Assembly (NCBI GenBank): GCA_016719925.1 | Contig: JADJYC010000002.1 | Span: 62,001-126,000, forward strand | Reading direction: 5' to 3' | DNA from: Crocinitomicaceae bacterium | Lineage (GTDB): Bacteria > Bacteroidota > Bacteroidia > Flavobacteriales_D > Crocinitomicaceae | Length of the DNA: 64,000 nucleotides | Part shown: positions 56,382-64,000 of the stretch, piece after piece | How the letters are laid out: each line of letters starts with the position of its first letter | Position numbering within the stretch: the first letter of the stretch is position 1 | Notes under the pieces: generated by a model | Database searches by the model: none | Seen by the model: the letters and a program-made list of their open reading frames with translations, nothing else | Told to the model about the DNA's origin: nothing | Position numbers and translations under genes: made by a program

Positions 56382-57260
56382 ATGAAAAAGTTACTCTCTC
56401 TGGCTTTGATTTCAGGCGTAAGTTTTGGATCCATGGCTCAGGATAAAAAATTTCAGATCGGTTTAGTGACCGGTACAACTATTAACTGGACTAAAGTTCA
56501 GACAACAAAAATTGAAAAAAATGGTTTTGGAAATGATTTCATTATTGGAATCGGCGGAAATTACATGTTTAATGAGAACGTAGGTCTGGCAATGGGTCTG
56601 CAGTTTGACATGGGTAATTTCACTCTGAACTACGGAAATGATGCAAGTACTGATTTAGGAGAAGTTTATTACGCATACGAAGACACCGACATTCTTCAGT
56701 ATAAATCTGATGACGGAGGTGTTCAGGACTTAGCTGCAGGAGACACAACCGCTCTTGCTTTTCAATTGCTTGAAAGAACTTACAAAACAAAATATATTAC
56801 CATACCGGTATTCCTGAAATTTCAAACAAGTATGCTGGGCAAATTCAGATACTATGGAAAATTTGGTGCCCGCATGAGTATTTTAGGTTCTGTAAGAATG
56901 GATGATCTTGGACGCGAATCTACTTATTGGGTGACTTCACAGTCTTTTACAACTAATGCCCCAACAGTTCAAAAAACAATGACTGATCTTAAACCGGTTG
57001 GTCTTAAAAAAGAACTTTCTCCGTTCAAAATGGGAATTGGTGTTTATGGCGGTGCAGAGTGGAATTTTACCGGCAATACGTTCCTGTATATGGAAGCAGG
57101 ATTTAACTATGGAGTAATTCCGCAGCTATTTCCGCAATCAGGCAACATGGCTGATAAAGTTGAAACTTCTGCCGGTTCAGGAACATTTACTTATTCGAAT
57201 CTGGATATTAAAAACAATCCGCAACACATGGTTGAGGTTAAATTGGGATTGTTGTTCTAA
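56382..57260 (+). CDS. Porin-family outer-membrane beta-barrel protein
   Basis: A 292-residue protein with signal peptide (MKKLLSLALISGVSFGSMAQ) and an eight-to-ten-stranded barrel of the PorT/OMP_b-brl type (KFQIGLVTGTTINW, FIIGIGGNYMFNENVGLAMG, YITIPVFLKFQTSML). It may be a PorT-like T9SS protein, but size and generic motifs do not settle this. It precedes nadE by 12 bp. Confidence 0.7.
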   Translation: MKKLLSLALISGVSFGSMAQDKKFQIGLVTGTTINWTKVQTTKIEKNGFGNDFIIGIGGNYMFNENVGLAMGLQFDMGNFTLNYGNDASTDLGEVYYAYEDTDILQYKSDDGGVQDLAAGDTTALAFQLLERTYKTKYITIPVFLKFQTSMLGKFRYYGKFGARMSILGSVRMDDLGRESTYWVTSQSFTTNAPTVQKTMTDLKPVGLKKELSPFKMGIGVYGGAEWNFTGNTFLYMEAGFNYGVIPQLFPQSGNMADKVETSAGSGTFTYSNLDIKNNPQHMVEVKLGLLF

Positions 57261-57272
57261 TCTGATTTTCAT

Positions 57273-58049
57273 TTGAACGCAATAAAAGTTGCTGAATATA
57301 TTTCAGGCTGGTTGAAAGACTACGCCGGAAATGCAAAAGCAAAAGGATATATAATAGGAGTTAGCGGCGGAATCGATTCCGCCGTTACTTCTTTATTATG
57401 TGCCCAAACAGGTTTGAATGTTCTTTGTCTTGAAATGAATATTCACCAGCATGCAGATGAAGTAAATCGCGGATTGGAACACATTGCCTGGCTTGAAAAA
57501 AAATTCCCGAATGTTTCTCATTTGCGAATAAATATCACAGAAAGTTTTGATACACTTTGCAAATCATTACCTGCACAAACAACAGAGCATGGTTTATCCA
57601 TGGCAAACACACGCGCACGTTTGCGCATGACAACGCTTTACGCCATTGGTCAATCACAGGGATTACTTGTTGCAGGTACAGGAAATAAAGTAGAAGATTT
57701 TGGTGTTGGTTTTTATACCAAGTATGGAGATGGTGGCGTGGATGTTTCACCCATTGCTGATCTTTTTAAGACAGAAGTTTATGAAATTGCAAAAGCATTT
57801 GATATTGTTCAGTCAATCCAAAATGCCGCACCAACAGACGGACTTTGGAAAGATGAGCGTACGGATGAAGGTCAGTTAGGAGCGACTTATCCTGAACTGG
57901 AATGGGCCATGCAATTTAAGGGTGATGAAAAATCCCTTGAAGAACGTCAGAAGGAAGTATTAAAAATTTTCAGAAGTTTTAATGCCGCCAACAAACACAA
58001 GATGATTCCAATTCCTGTTTGTGTAATTCCAGCTGATTTGAAAATATAG
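57273..58049 (+). CDS. nadE: NH3-dependent NAD+ synthetase
   Basis: A 258-residue enzyme that amidates deamido-NAD+. The PP-loop SGGIDSAVTSL (about residue 32), NTRARLRMTTLYAIG (about 110) and GTGNKVEDFGVGFYTKYGDG (about 133) are typical. It uses ammonia, as it lacks a glutaminase domain. The start used is TTG, as no ATG gives the conserved N-terminus. Context beside gldBC is conserved in flavobacteria. Confidence 0.92.
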   Translation: MNAIKVAEYISGWLKDYAGNAKAKGYIIGVSGGIDSAVTSLLCAQTGLNVLCLEMNIHQHADEVNRGLEHIAWLEKKFPNVSHLRINITESFDTLCKSLPAQTTEHGLSMANTRARLRMTTLYAIGQSQGLLVAGTGNKVEDFGVGFYTKYGDGGVDVSPIADLFKTEVYEIAKAFDIVQSIQNAAPTDGLWKDERTDEGQLGATYPELEWAMQFKGDEKSLEERQKEVLKIFRSFNAANKHKMIPIPVCVIPADLKI

Positions 58050-58057
58050 TGTATTGA

Positions 58058-58157
58058 TTGCATCCTCCATTCACAATCCAGAACAATTTGGAATTTGGAA
58101 TTTTATAATTGGGATTTGGAATTTTGTATTTGGAATTTCGTATTTGGAATTTCACCC
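58058..58157. repeat. Degenerate GGAATTTGGAATTT microrepeat tract
   Basis: Repeats of (T)TTGGAATTT and GGGATTTGGAATTTTG lie between convergent nadE and the ferredoxin gene. They are the reverse complement of the AAATTCCAAATCCC tract after purQ. Confidence 0.75.
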
Positions 58158-58159
58158 AA

Positions 58160-58489
58160 TTAATTTCCCTCCGGCGCAAGTCTCAATACAATCCCGTCAA
58201 TTTGAGAAGTAATATGTATCTGACAACCCAAACGGCTGTTTGATTTTACATGGAATGCTTCATCCAGCATTGCCAGTTCTGCATCTGATTGTTCCGGCAG
58301 ATTTGTATCAGACTCCAGGTAACACTGACAGGTTGCGCACATTGCCATTCCACCGCAGCGGCCTTCTACCGGCAATTCATACGAGCGGCAAACCTCCATT
58401 ATATTCATATTCATATCCGTTGGTGCTTCAAGAGCATGCGTTTTTCCTTCGCGGTCAATGATGTTTACAATAATGGTATTCTCAGCCAT
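58160..58489 (-). CDS. Adrenodoxin-type 2Fe-2S ferredoxin
   Basis: A 109-residue ferredoxin with cluster ligands in GRCGGMAMCATCQCYL (C-x5-C-x2-C) and a fourth Cys in NSRLGCQIH. It transfers electrons in redox or Fe-S assembly; the partner is not evident. It follows VF530 by 38 bp and closes the ispD group. Confidence 0.9.
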   Translation of the reverse strand: MAENTIIVNIIDREGKTHALEAPTDMNMNIMEVCRSYELPVEGRCGGMAMCATCQCYLESDTNLPEQSDAELAMLDEAFHVKSNSRLGCQIHITSQIDGIVLRLAPEGN

Positions 58490-58526
58490 GTGGTTTGAAA
58501 TTTGAATGCAAAATTACAAAGGAGAT

Positions 58527-58746
58527 TTACTTTTTAAGTGACCTTAAATACAATTCTTCAATTTTTGTTTTGGCCCAGGGTGTTTTGCGGATAAAATTGA
58601 GACCCGACTTCAGGCTTGGATTAAGAACAAACGCTCTTATTTTGGTGCGGTCACCCAATTCTTCCAACCATATTTTCAACAAGAAATGTAAGCATCATTT
58701 CAAGCGTAATTCCATGAAGCGGATTATTTGGCTGTTCTTTGGTCAC
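58527..58746 (-). CDS. VF530 (DUF2132) family small protein; two frameshifts
   Basis: Repaired, about 73 residues: VTKEQPNNPLHGITLEMMLT, then FLVEKYGWEELGDRTKIRAF and a C-terminal FIRKTPWAKTKIEELYLRSL, the full VF530 core. One A is missing (GAAAAT for GAAAAAT) and one G (TGGAAG for TGGGAAG) in the middle, near 58660-58680, so literal translation stops early. The likely GTG start overlaps the ispD stop by 4 nt (GTGA). Function of VF530 is unknown. Confidence 0.75.
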
Positions 58747-59405
58747 GGTTTAAAAAATAATTCCGCCAGTTTAAGATCAAAAGGCGCAGTGATTTTTATA
58801 TTCTCTCTGATTCCTTCACAACAAGTTACTTTAATGCCTGTTGCTTCAACAACACTTGCATCATCTGTAAACATTGGTGAATACGGTTGATGATATGCTT
58901 TATCAAGAACGGTTTTTTTAAAACATTGCGGGGTCTGAACCAGTTTATATTTGTTTCTGTCAACCGCAACTGAAATAATTCCATCTACTTTTCTTACTGA
59001 TTCATTTATGTCATAAACCGGAACCACGGCATCTGAATTCTGAAGATGATCAAAACATCTTTTAATCAAATCAACTGAAACAAATGGCCTCACGGCATCA
59101 TGCACTGCCACCAGCTCTGCCGTAACTTCTTTTAATCCGTTTTGAATAGAATGAAACCGCTCTTCTCCGCCAATGGCAACTTTATGTGCTGCGGTGAAAA
59201 AATATTTCTCACAGATTTCTTCCCATACCGGCACAAAATCTTCAGGCAAAACAATTACAATTTCGATGTGCGGATCAAAAGAAATAAATTTTTGAATGGT
59301 ATGAAGAATGATTGGTTTTCCATTCACCAGCATAAACTGTTTTGGAAGATCAGATTGCATTCGTTTGCCTTTTCCACCGGCAGAAATGATTACAGCATAT
59401 TTCAT
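58743..59405 (-). CDS. ispD: 2-C-methyl-D-erythritol 4-phosphate cytidylyltransferase
   Basis: A 220-residue enzyme making CDP-ME in the MEP pathway. The CTP motif SAGGKGKRMQSDLPKQF is at residues 9-25, and VHDAVRPFV near 102 and the VTDD-type MFTDDASVVEA near 175 are present. It is intact and works downstream of dxs, at 39 kb. Confidence 0.95.
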   Translation of the reverse strand: MKYAVIISAGGKGKRMQSDLPKQFMLVNGKPIILHTIQKFISFDPHIEIVIVLPEDFVPVWEEICEKYFFTAAHKVAIGGEERFHSIQNGLKEVTAELVAVHDAVRPFVSVDLIKRCFDHLQNSDAVVPVYDINESVRKVDGIISVAVDRNKYKLVQTPQCFKKTVLDKAYHQPYSPMFTDDASVVEATGIKVTCCEGIRENIKITAPFDLKLAELFFKP

Positions 59406-59432
59406 CTACGGTGCGAATATACAACGATCCGT

Positions 59433-60239
59433 TTATTTTTCATCCGGGCTGTATGTGCCGATATATAAACCGGACGAAGTCAGTAAATAGACTTTCTCCT
59501 GAGTGAATTTAAACTGAATCAGATCCTGGGGAACATCAAACGACATGGATTCTCTGCCGTCAAAATCAATGGGTCTTGCGGTAATTTTAAAATCACTGTA
59601 TGTCAAAAGATAATTATTGTATACGTCAAATGTTTTTGCAGATACAGGATAAGTGGTAATGTAAGTTCCGAAAACATCAAAAACGGCAATTCCGGAATTT
59701 GAAATCTGAACAAAGAGCCGGTCGTGTGCTTCCATCATTTTTACCGGAAATTCACCAGATGAAAAAACACCCGCCAGATTTTCAGTGATCATCAGCTTAT
59801 CCAGATTTTCATTGAGACGAATCAGCCGCATTGCTCCCGCATCAAAAATCCAGATAGTATTTCCGCCAAAAGATTCACACACCAGCCAGGGTTGCTGAAT
59901 GTCCAGATTGACCAGATCAATTTCACCGTGAATGTCTGTCATGGTATTATCCAGAAAATGAATCACACTTCTTTCCTGATCAAATACCAGTGTACGGAAT
60001 GATTTTGAACTCTCAATTGATGTAGGTCTGAATGCCTTTAATGAAGTTGAAAAAAGGGTATCTAATTTATTGGAAAAAGAAATAATGACATCATTTTTCA
60101 CAAGGGCTATTCTCCCAAAATTATCTACAGAAAAGGAGGAGAAATTTCCTTTAACAGAATCTTGTGGTACAAATTTTAATTGCTGGGCATAACTTGATTG
60201 GATGAGAATAAGAAAGAAGAAAAAAAATACCGGTCTCAT
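59433..60239 (-). CDS. Secreted protein, possibly a beta-propeller
   Basis: A 268-residue protein with a signal peptide (FFFFFLILIQSSYAQ) and short beta-rich repeats (PWLVCESFGGNTIWIFDAGA, NYLLTYSDFKITARPIDFDG) that look like a small propeller. No family was recognised. Start chosen at 60239 for a compact signal; an ATG at 60251 adds four residues. It follows ispD upstream by 27 bp on the same strand. Confidence 0.55.
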   Translation of the reverse strand: MRPVFFFFFLILIQSSYAQQLKFVPQDSVKGNFSSFSVDNFGRIALVKNDVIISFSNKLDTLFSTSLKAFRPTSIESSKSFRTLVFDQERSVIHFLDNTMTDIHGEIDLVNLDIQQPWLVCESFGGNTIWIFDAGAMRLIRLNENLDKLMITENLAGVFSSGEFPVKMMEAHDRLFVQISNSGIAVFDVFGTYITTYPVSAKTFDVYNNYLLTYSDFKITARPIDFDGRESMSFDVPQDLIQFKFTQEKVYLLTSSGLYIGTYSPDEK

Positions 60240-60335
60240 AATCAAATTCATTACTCAAGAATTATTCCAGAAAATATTACCTGTATTAAAAATATTATTT
60301 TCAAAACGGTAATGCCTGTCCTGAACATTAAAATC

Positions 60336-60662
60336 TTATCGTGTGCGACTTTCTATCAATTCTGAAACTTGCATTTTCAACAAAGGCAAATCCTTATCAA
60401 TAATTCCCCAAATGATAACATTATCGACATTATCATAAGTGTGTATAATCCAATTCCTGAGATTAACAATTCTTCTTGCATTGGAAATATCAGCAGACGG
60501 ATCTAATTTAATGATACGGTTTACTGCCTCACCAATAATTTCCAATTCACGTTCAACGGCACGGCGTAGCAGTTTATTGGATTCATACTTCACAAAATTC
60601 CTCTCTTCACCCAAAAATTCATAGATCGAATCTATTGAATTTGAAATATCATGCAGATACAT
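60336..60662 (-). CDS. hepT: HepT-like (DUF86) toxin RNase
   Basis: A 108-residue helical protein with the HEPN-type motif RNWIIHTYDNVD: R-x4-H and the following Tyr (HxY) of the RNase active site. In characterised systems the partner MntA inactivates HepT by AMP transfer to that Tyr. It lies 7 nt after the antitoxin gene, in the usual MntA-HepT order. Confidence 0.85.
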   Translation of the reverse strand: MYLHDISNSIDSIYEFLGEERNFVKYESNKLLRRAVERELEIIGEAVNRIIKLDPSADISNARRIVNLRNWIIHTYDNVDNVIIWGIIDKDLPLLKMQVSELIESRTR

Positions 60663-60669
60663 GGTGATA

Positions 60670-60975
60670 TCAGGTTGTATAAAGTAATTGTTTTGTTTTT
60701 TCTACGCTTTCAATAAAGTAAGGATTAGTAAGGGATCTTTCAGTAAGTAAATCTACTTTCCTGCCAAATAGTTTTTCAAGATCATCATGCAAACAGAAAT
60801 AATTATCTGTGTATTTATCGAAAGGAATTTCCTTAAAAGTTATCAGAATATCAATATCACTGAATTCTTTGAATTGGTTACCAACAGCCGAACCAAATAC
60901 ATACATCGTTCTGATGTCATACTTAATGCATAGCTGGTGCAGTTCAGATTTCCTATTTTCAATTAAGTTAATCAT
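60670..60975 (-). CDS. mntA: MntA-like nucleotidyltransferase antitoxin
   Basis: A 101-residue MNT-domain protein. The motif GSAVGNQFKEFSDIDILITF has the exact GS-x10-D-x-D form of active MntA proteins. It transfers AMP to the adjacent HepT. Both genes look intact. Such pairs are often on mobile or defence regions, although no mobile gene is visible here. Confidence 0.85.
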   Translation of the reverse strand: MINLIENRKSELHQLCIKYDIRTMYVFGSAVGNQFKEFSDIDILITFKEIPFDKYTDNYFCLHDDLEKLFGRKVDLLTERSLTNPYFIESVEKTKQLLYTT

Positions 60976-61080
60976 TGCTTTGATTCAAATATACGGAATT
61001 TAGTCGTGAAAGATATGTTCAATTCCTATTGAATATTGATTACCTATTCCTGCTCATTAATTGAATCCGCAATTTCATCA

Positions 61081-61993
61081 TTAAAAATAAAACGGTCTGA
61101 ACTTAATTCCTTGCTCTGAAAACTCCAGCGCAGGAAAAGGAACTTTGAAAACATTCAGAGATCTGAACAGAAATTTTAACCAGGGTTTTTGAACCGGAAT
61201 TTCTTCAAAATCTACATCCAGTGAAAAATAATACTGACGGTAAGGAATAAAATTGAGCTGTGTGTTTCCCGTTTGTGTGACATAAACTGAGCCGTCTCCG
61301 TAAAGCTGATCTTCAATACTGTATCCAACCGACAAATTTATCCAGGACGGAATTTTGCTGCTGCTGTTAAACCACGTAAGCGGATTAAAACTCATCCAGT
61401 ATGTTTGTCCGTTGTAATCTTTGAAAGTGCGACTAAGAAAATCTGAACCAAGAACATTTGGACGGTAATCAGCCAGGCCCGAATTATGCGCTGAAAATTT
61501 CATTTTAACATATTGATGATTCCATAAAAATTCCTGCGACCAGTATGTCAGTGATCCAAGTGAATTGAACCCGACATCTCCCCATGAAAATCCCCAGTCT
61601 TTACTGTATCCGTCAAGCAGTTCAAAAGTGGATGTATAAGCAATGCTGTATGCTGCTCCAATGATAGACGATGTTTTATAATTAAGGCCAGAGCATTCAA
61701 ACAAATCACCACAACCCCTTGCAAAATTCCAGGAGGTAACCATGTGTCCCACTTTATCCATTTGCTGCCATTCATGATTGTCATTGAACGTATGAAAAGG
61801 TTCTTTCTCAAAATCATCATACCACACAAACCATAATCCACCTATAGTTCCGCCCCAGGCAGCTGCATCAAAAAATGCTGACACAAATAGTTCTTTTTTT
61901 ATTAAAGACAGAATCATTTTCAAACAGTTTCTGACCATGAACTGAAACTGTTATGAAAATCAAACCCAGTGTTATGAAATTCCGGTTGCGCAT
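61081..61993 (-). CDS. DUF2279 (YfiM-like) family protein; one frameshift
   Basis: Repaired, 303 residues: signal peptide (FITLGLIFITVSVHGQ), DKVGHMVTSWNFARGCGDLF and SYSKDWGFSWGD-type motifs of the DUF2279 lipoprotein family, then a beta-rich C-terminus ending QGIKFRPFYF. An extra base in a seven-T run at 61894-61900 separates the signal from the mature part. The family is unknown in function and common in Bacteroidota. Confidence 0.75.
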
Positions 61994-62315
61994 TTCTAAG
62001 AATAAATATCTGCAGAATTTTTTGATGTCAAACTAAAATTAATTATCCAACTTTTTTTATTAGTTGAAAAGCTGATGAGTTGATAAGTTCATTCAGTGTG
62101 ATCAGTAAAAAAATCAAACTTCGTACTTCAAACTTCGACTATCTTCGGCAGCACTCCATGCGAGTCGCTCAGTCTCCGTGTAAAGCATCATACTTAGTAC
62201 TTCAAACTTAGTACTTCGACTTCGGCTCACTTCAGTCTCCGACAACACCCAATGCGACTCGCTCAGTCTCCGTGTAAAACATCAAATTTCGTACTTCAAA
62301 CCTCGTACTTCCAAA
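61994..62315. repeat. Non-coding region with TACTTCAAACTTCG-type repeats
   Basis: Two units share GCGAGTCGCTCAGTCTCCGT/GTAAAGCATCA (62160-62190) and GCGACTCGCTCAGTCTCCGT/GTAAAACATCA (62254-62284), about 94 bp apart. Around them run degenerate CTTCGTACTTCAAACTTCG and CTTAGTACTTC words. There is also AGTTGAAAAGCTGATGAGTTG near 62062. No reading frame is supported. Confidence 0.75.
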
Positions 62316-63384
62316 TCATGTCATATCAAAACCGCTCAGGTATTTTGGTGAACGGATGAGCTGTTCTTTTTCATCAACAGGCAAATTCACTTCTTTCAAA
62401 ACAATATTGATTTCATTATCTTTTTTAATACGCTGCAGCATTCCCCATTTCAAAGGAAGTTCTTTGATTCGTTTTACGGAACAATCTTCCCAGATCATTA
62501 ATGAATTGTGATTAGTAAGAAATAATACCCCATTTAAAAGTACCTCAACTTTATTTTCAAATCCGGGTAACCAGAACAAACCCTCTGTTGCAAGAAATTT
62601 ATTTTCGCGCGGATTGACAATTTTTTTAAAGAAAGGCAAGTACGGAAATAATTTCAGCGCCATTTTTCCACCCAACCCCGGCAAAGAAACAATTTTAAAT
62701 CGCGCGGGATTAGCCTGAACTCCTGCAACAATCTTTCCGTTTTCTTTCAAAACATAAAACTGATTCTGTTCAAAAATATGCGCATCACTCACAAAAGAAT
62801 ATCCTTTATAAAACGTATTTATCAATGCAAATAGTTCTTGTCTTTCTTCTGGTAAAGCGATAGCAACATTTGAAGCGTGTTTTGGATTAAATCTTGAAAA
62901 AGCAATCGTTTTGAATTTACCAATTGTTTCAAATCCAAATCGTTCATTCATGTTAAACGATCTGAAATTCTGCGGATCAATATATGCCCAGAAAAACGTT
63001 GATTTGATTTCTGCTTCTGAGTCTGATAAGTTTCCGGTATCGAAAATTTTTTTCCAGTACTGATCAAATACAGAATTGCGTTCTTTTGATTTTTTTCCGG
63101 ATCCCTGAAAAGCTGCGTCAAAAGCAAAGTAGCGGATATAAAGTGCTTGTTTGTTGCGCAGCCCGACAGTCACATTTCGTTCACAAATGGTAATAGTACC
63201 AAGTGCTTTATTATTTCTTTCAATGTAAAAAAAATGAGGATGATCAAGTAAATGAATTTTCGATTCTGTATCCAGTAACTGATAAAGATCCCTCTGTACC
63301 AATTAAAGTATTTTTCAGCAGATCAATTACTGATTGAGGAGCAACCGTGGCATGCTGAATCAAATTTGCCAGCCGGTTTTCCAT
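62316..63384 (-). CDS. GNAT-like N-acetyltransferase protein; one frameshift
   Basis: Repaired, about 355 residues, probably two GNAT-like halves: an N-terminal domain (FFYIERNNKALGTITICERN, LYIRYFAFDAAFQGSG, NMNERFGFETIG) and a C-terminal region (FLATEGLFWLPGFENKVEVL). One base too many in CCC at 63290-63292 separates the start MENRLANLIQHATVAPQSVI from the rest. A GNAT fold is suggested by the beta-strand and FGFETIG motifs; activity is unproven. It lies 55 bp downstream of pdhB on the same strand. Confidence 0.6.
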
Positions 63385-63439
63385 AAAGCGCTAATTATTT
63401 ATAGCAACTGATTTTACCGCGGCAATGATTCGCGCAGGA

Positions 63440-64000
63440 TTAGGTAAAGCCTTCTGCCATCAGACTTGGACTGAATGGGAAAGGAGTATCTGATTGCATC
63501 ACACGTTTTACCGGAGCATCCAGATAATCAAAAGCGTAGTTTTGCAAATGATAGGCAATTTCAGATGCGATTGATGCAAGTGGCCATGATTCTTCAACCA
63601 CCACACAACGATTTGTCTTTTTAACAGAATTAATAATTGCACCGTAATCAATCGGACGAATTGTTCTCAAATCAATTATTTCACAAGAGATGCCTTCTTT
63701 TTCAAGTTCTTCAGCAGCTTTATGCGCTTCTTTAATAATCTTCCCAAAACTTACAATAGTTACATCAGTACCGGCCGTTTTAACATCGGCTACACCAATA
63801 GGTATGATATATTCCCTTCAGGAATTTCTCCTTTATCACCGTACATTTTTTCAGACTCCAGAAAAACAACCGGGTCATTATCTCTGATTGCTGCTTTCAT
63901 TAATCCTTTTGCATCATAAGGGTTGAAGGAGTTATAACTTTCAACCCGGAACATGAGCATAAAATGCTTCAAAGCTTTGTGAGTGGGTGGCACCTAACTG
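63440..64000 (-). CDS. pdhB: Pyruvate dehydrogenase E1 beta subunit, C-terminal part; three frameshifts, cut by the window edge
   Basis: The visible part encodes about 187 residues of the transketolase-like beta subunit: QLGATHSQSFEAFYAHVPGL, PSTPYDAKGLMKAAIRDNDP, VVFLESEKMYGDKGEIPEG, VTIVSFGKIIKEAHKAAEEL and VVVEESWPLASIASEIAY, typical of PdhB. Missing bases lie near 63935-63948 (one G and one C run) and near 63818 (a G run), each short by one. The gene continues beyond base 64000. It would pair with PdhA to decarboxylate pyruvate. Confidence 0.85.

Noticed and set aside
58495..58890. A 131-codon plus-strand frame
   Set aside because: It lies antisense to VF530 and ispD, which have clear family motifs on the other strand.
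1..64000. tRNA, rRNA, insertion sequence, integrase or prophage genes
   Set aside because: None was recognised on reading both strands; without a tRNA or covariance search small RNAs could be missed.

Overview
The window is an AT-rich chromosomal segment from a member of the Bacteroidota, most likely a flavobacterium-like marine or freshwater bacterium. The evidence is three gliding-motility genes (gldA, gldB, gldC), a protein with a type A type IX secretion (T9SS) C-terminal sorting domain, SusC-like TonB receptors with a carboxypeptidase-regulatory N-terminal domain, the DUF6341/DUF6427 pair, and promoters of the TAnnTTTG type with very short leaders. No rRNA, tRNA, CRISPR array, prophage or insertion sequence was recognised.

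Layout. 0-2.5 kb: a terminator tandem array, DUF6341, DUF6427 and purQ. 2.5-5.5 kb: a probable zinc-acquisition locus (Zur-like regulator diverging from a ZnuD-like TonB receptor, followed by a Cys/His-rich lipoprotein). 5.5-7.9 kb: a YCF48-repeat lipoprotein, an alpha/beta hydrolase and a DinB-like protein. 7.9-13.3 kb: class Ia ribonucleotide reductase (nrdB-nrdA), comF and a SET-domain protein. 14-19 kb: a tight leftward operon of DUF2851, PspC, K+ channel, RmlD-like reductase, fbp and a lipoprotein. 19-30 kb: pyrF, prfA, purM, a large OmpA/PD40 protein, rluD, a T9SS cargo protein, a PASTA protein and gldA. 31-34 kb: hutI and recJ. 34-38 kb: a rightward cluster encoding a secreted unknown, an HExxH lipoprotein, a clostripain-like peptidase and a FAD oxidoreductase, then a bacilliredoxin. 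39-41 kb: dxs. 42-52 kb: a likely phosphate-response locus (Na/Pi symporter, OprO/P-like porin, two PhoB-like response regulators, a beta-helix lipoprotein, a large TonB receptor) with helically phased GTTAA/GTTAT repeats in its promoters. 52-64 kb: rpmA/rplU, an EamA transporter, deoxynucleoside kinase, engB, gldBC, nadE, ferredoxin, VF530, ispD, a MntA/HepT toxin-antitoxin pair, DUF2279, a GNAT-like protein and the 3' part of pdhB.

A dominant technical feature is that about 25 one-base insertions or deletions, nearly all in short homopolymer runs, break otherwise conserved genes (hutI, recJ, pdhB, two TonB/OmpA-type genes, a response regulator and others). All are repaired by adding or removing one base, and the protein homology continues across them. 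I therefore annotate these as single genes and regard sequencing or assembly error as the likeliest cause. Coordinates below span the repaired genes.

The most interesting biology is the Pho-like locus at 42-52 kb with candidate operators, the compact divergent Zur-like promoter at 5.05 kb, the secreted peptidase cluster at 34-38 kb, covarying palindromic repeats at 46.1-46.3 kb, a GldA whose Walker A lysine is preceded by valine instead of glycine, and a K+ channel with a non-canonical selectivity filter.
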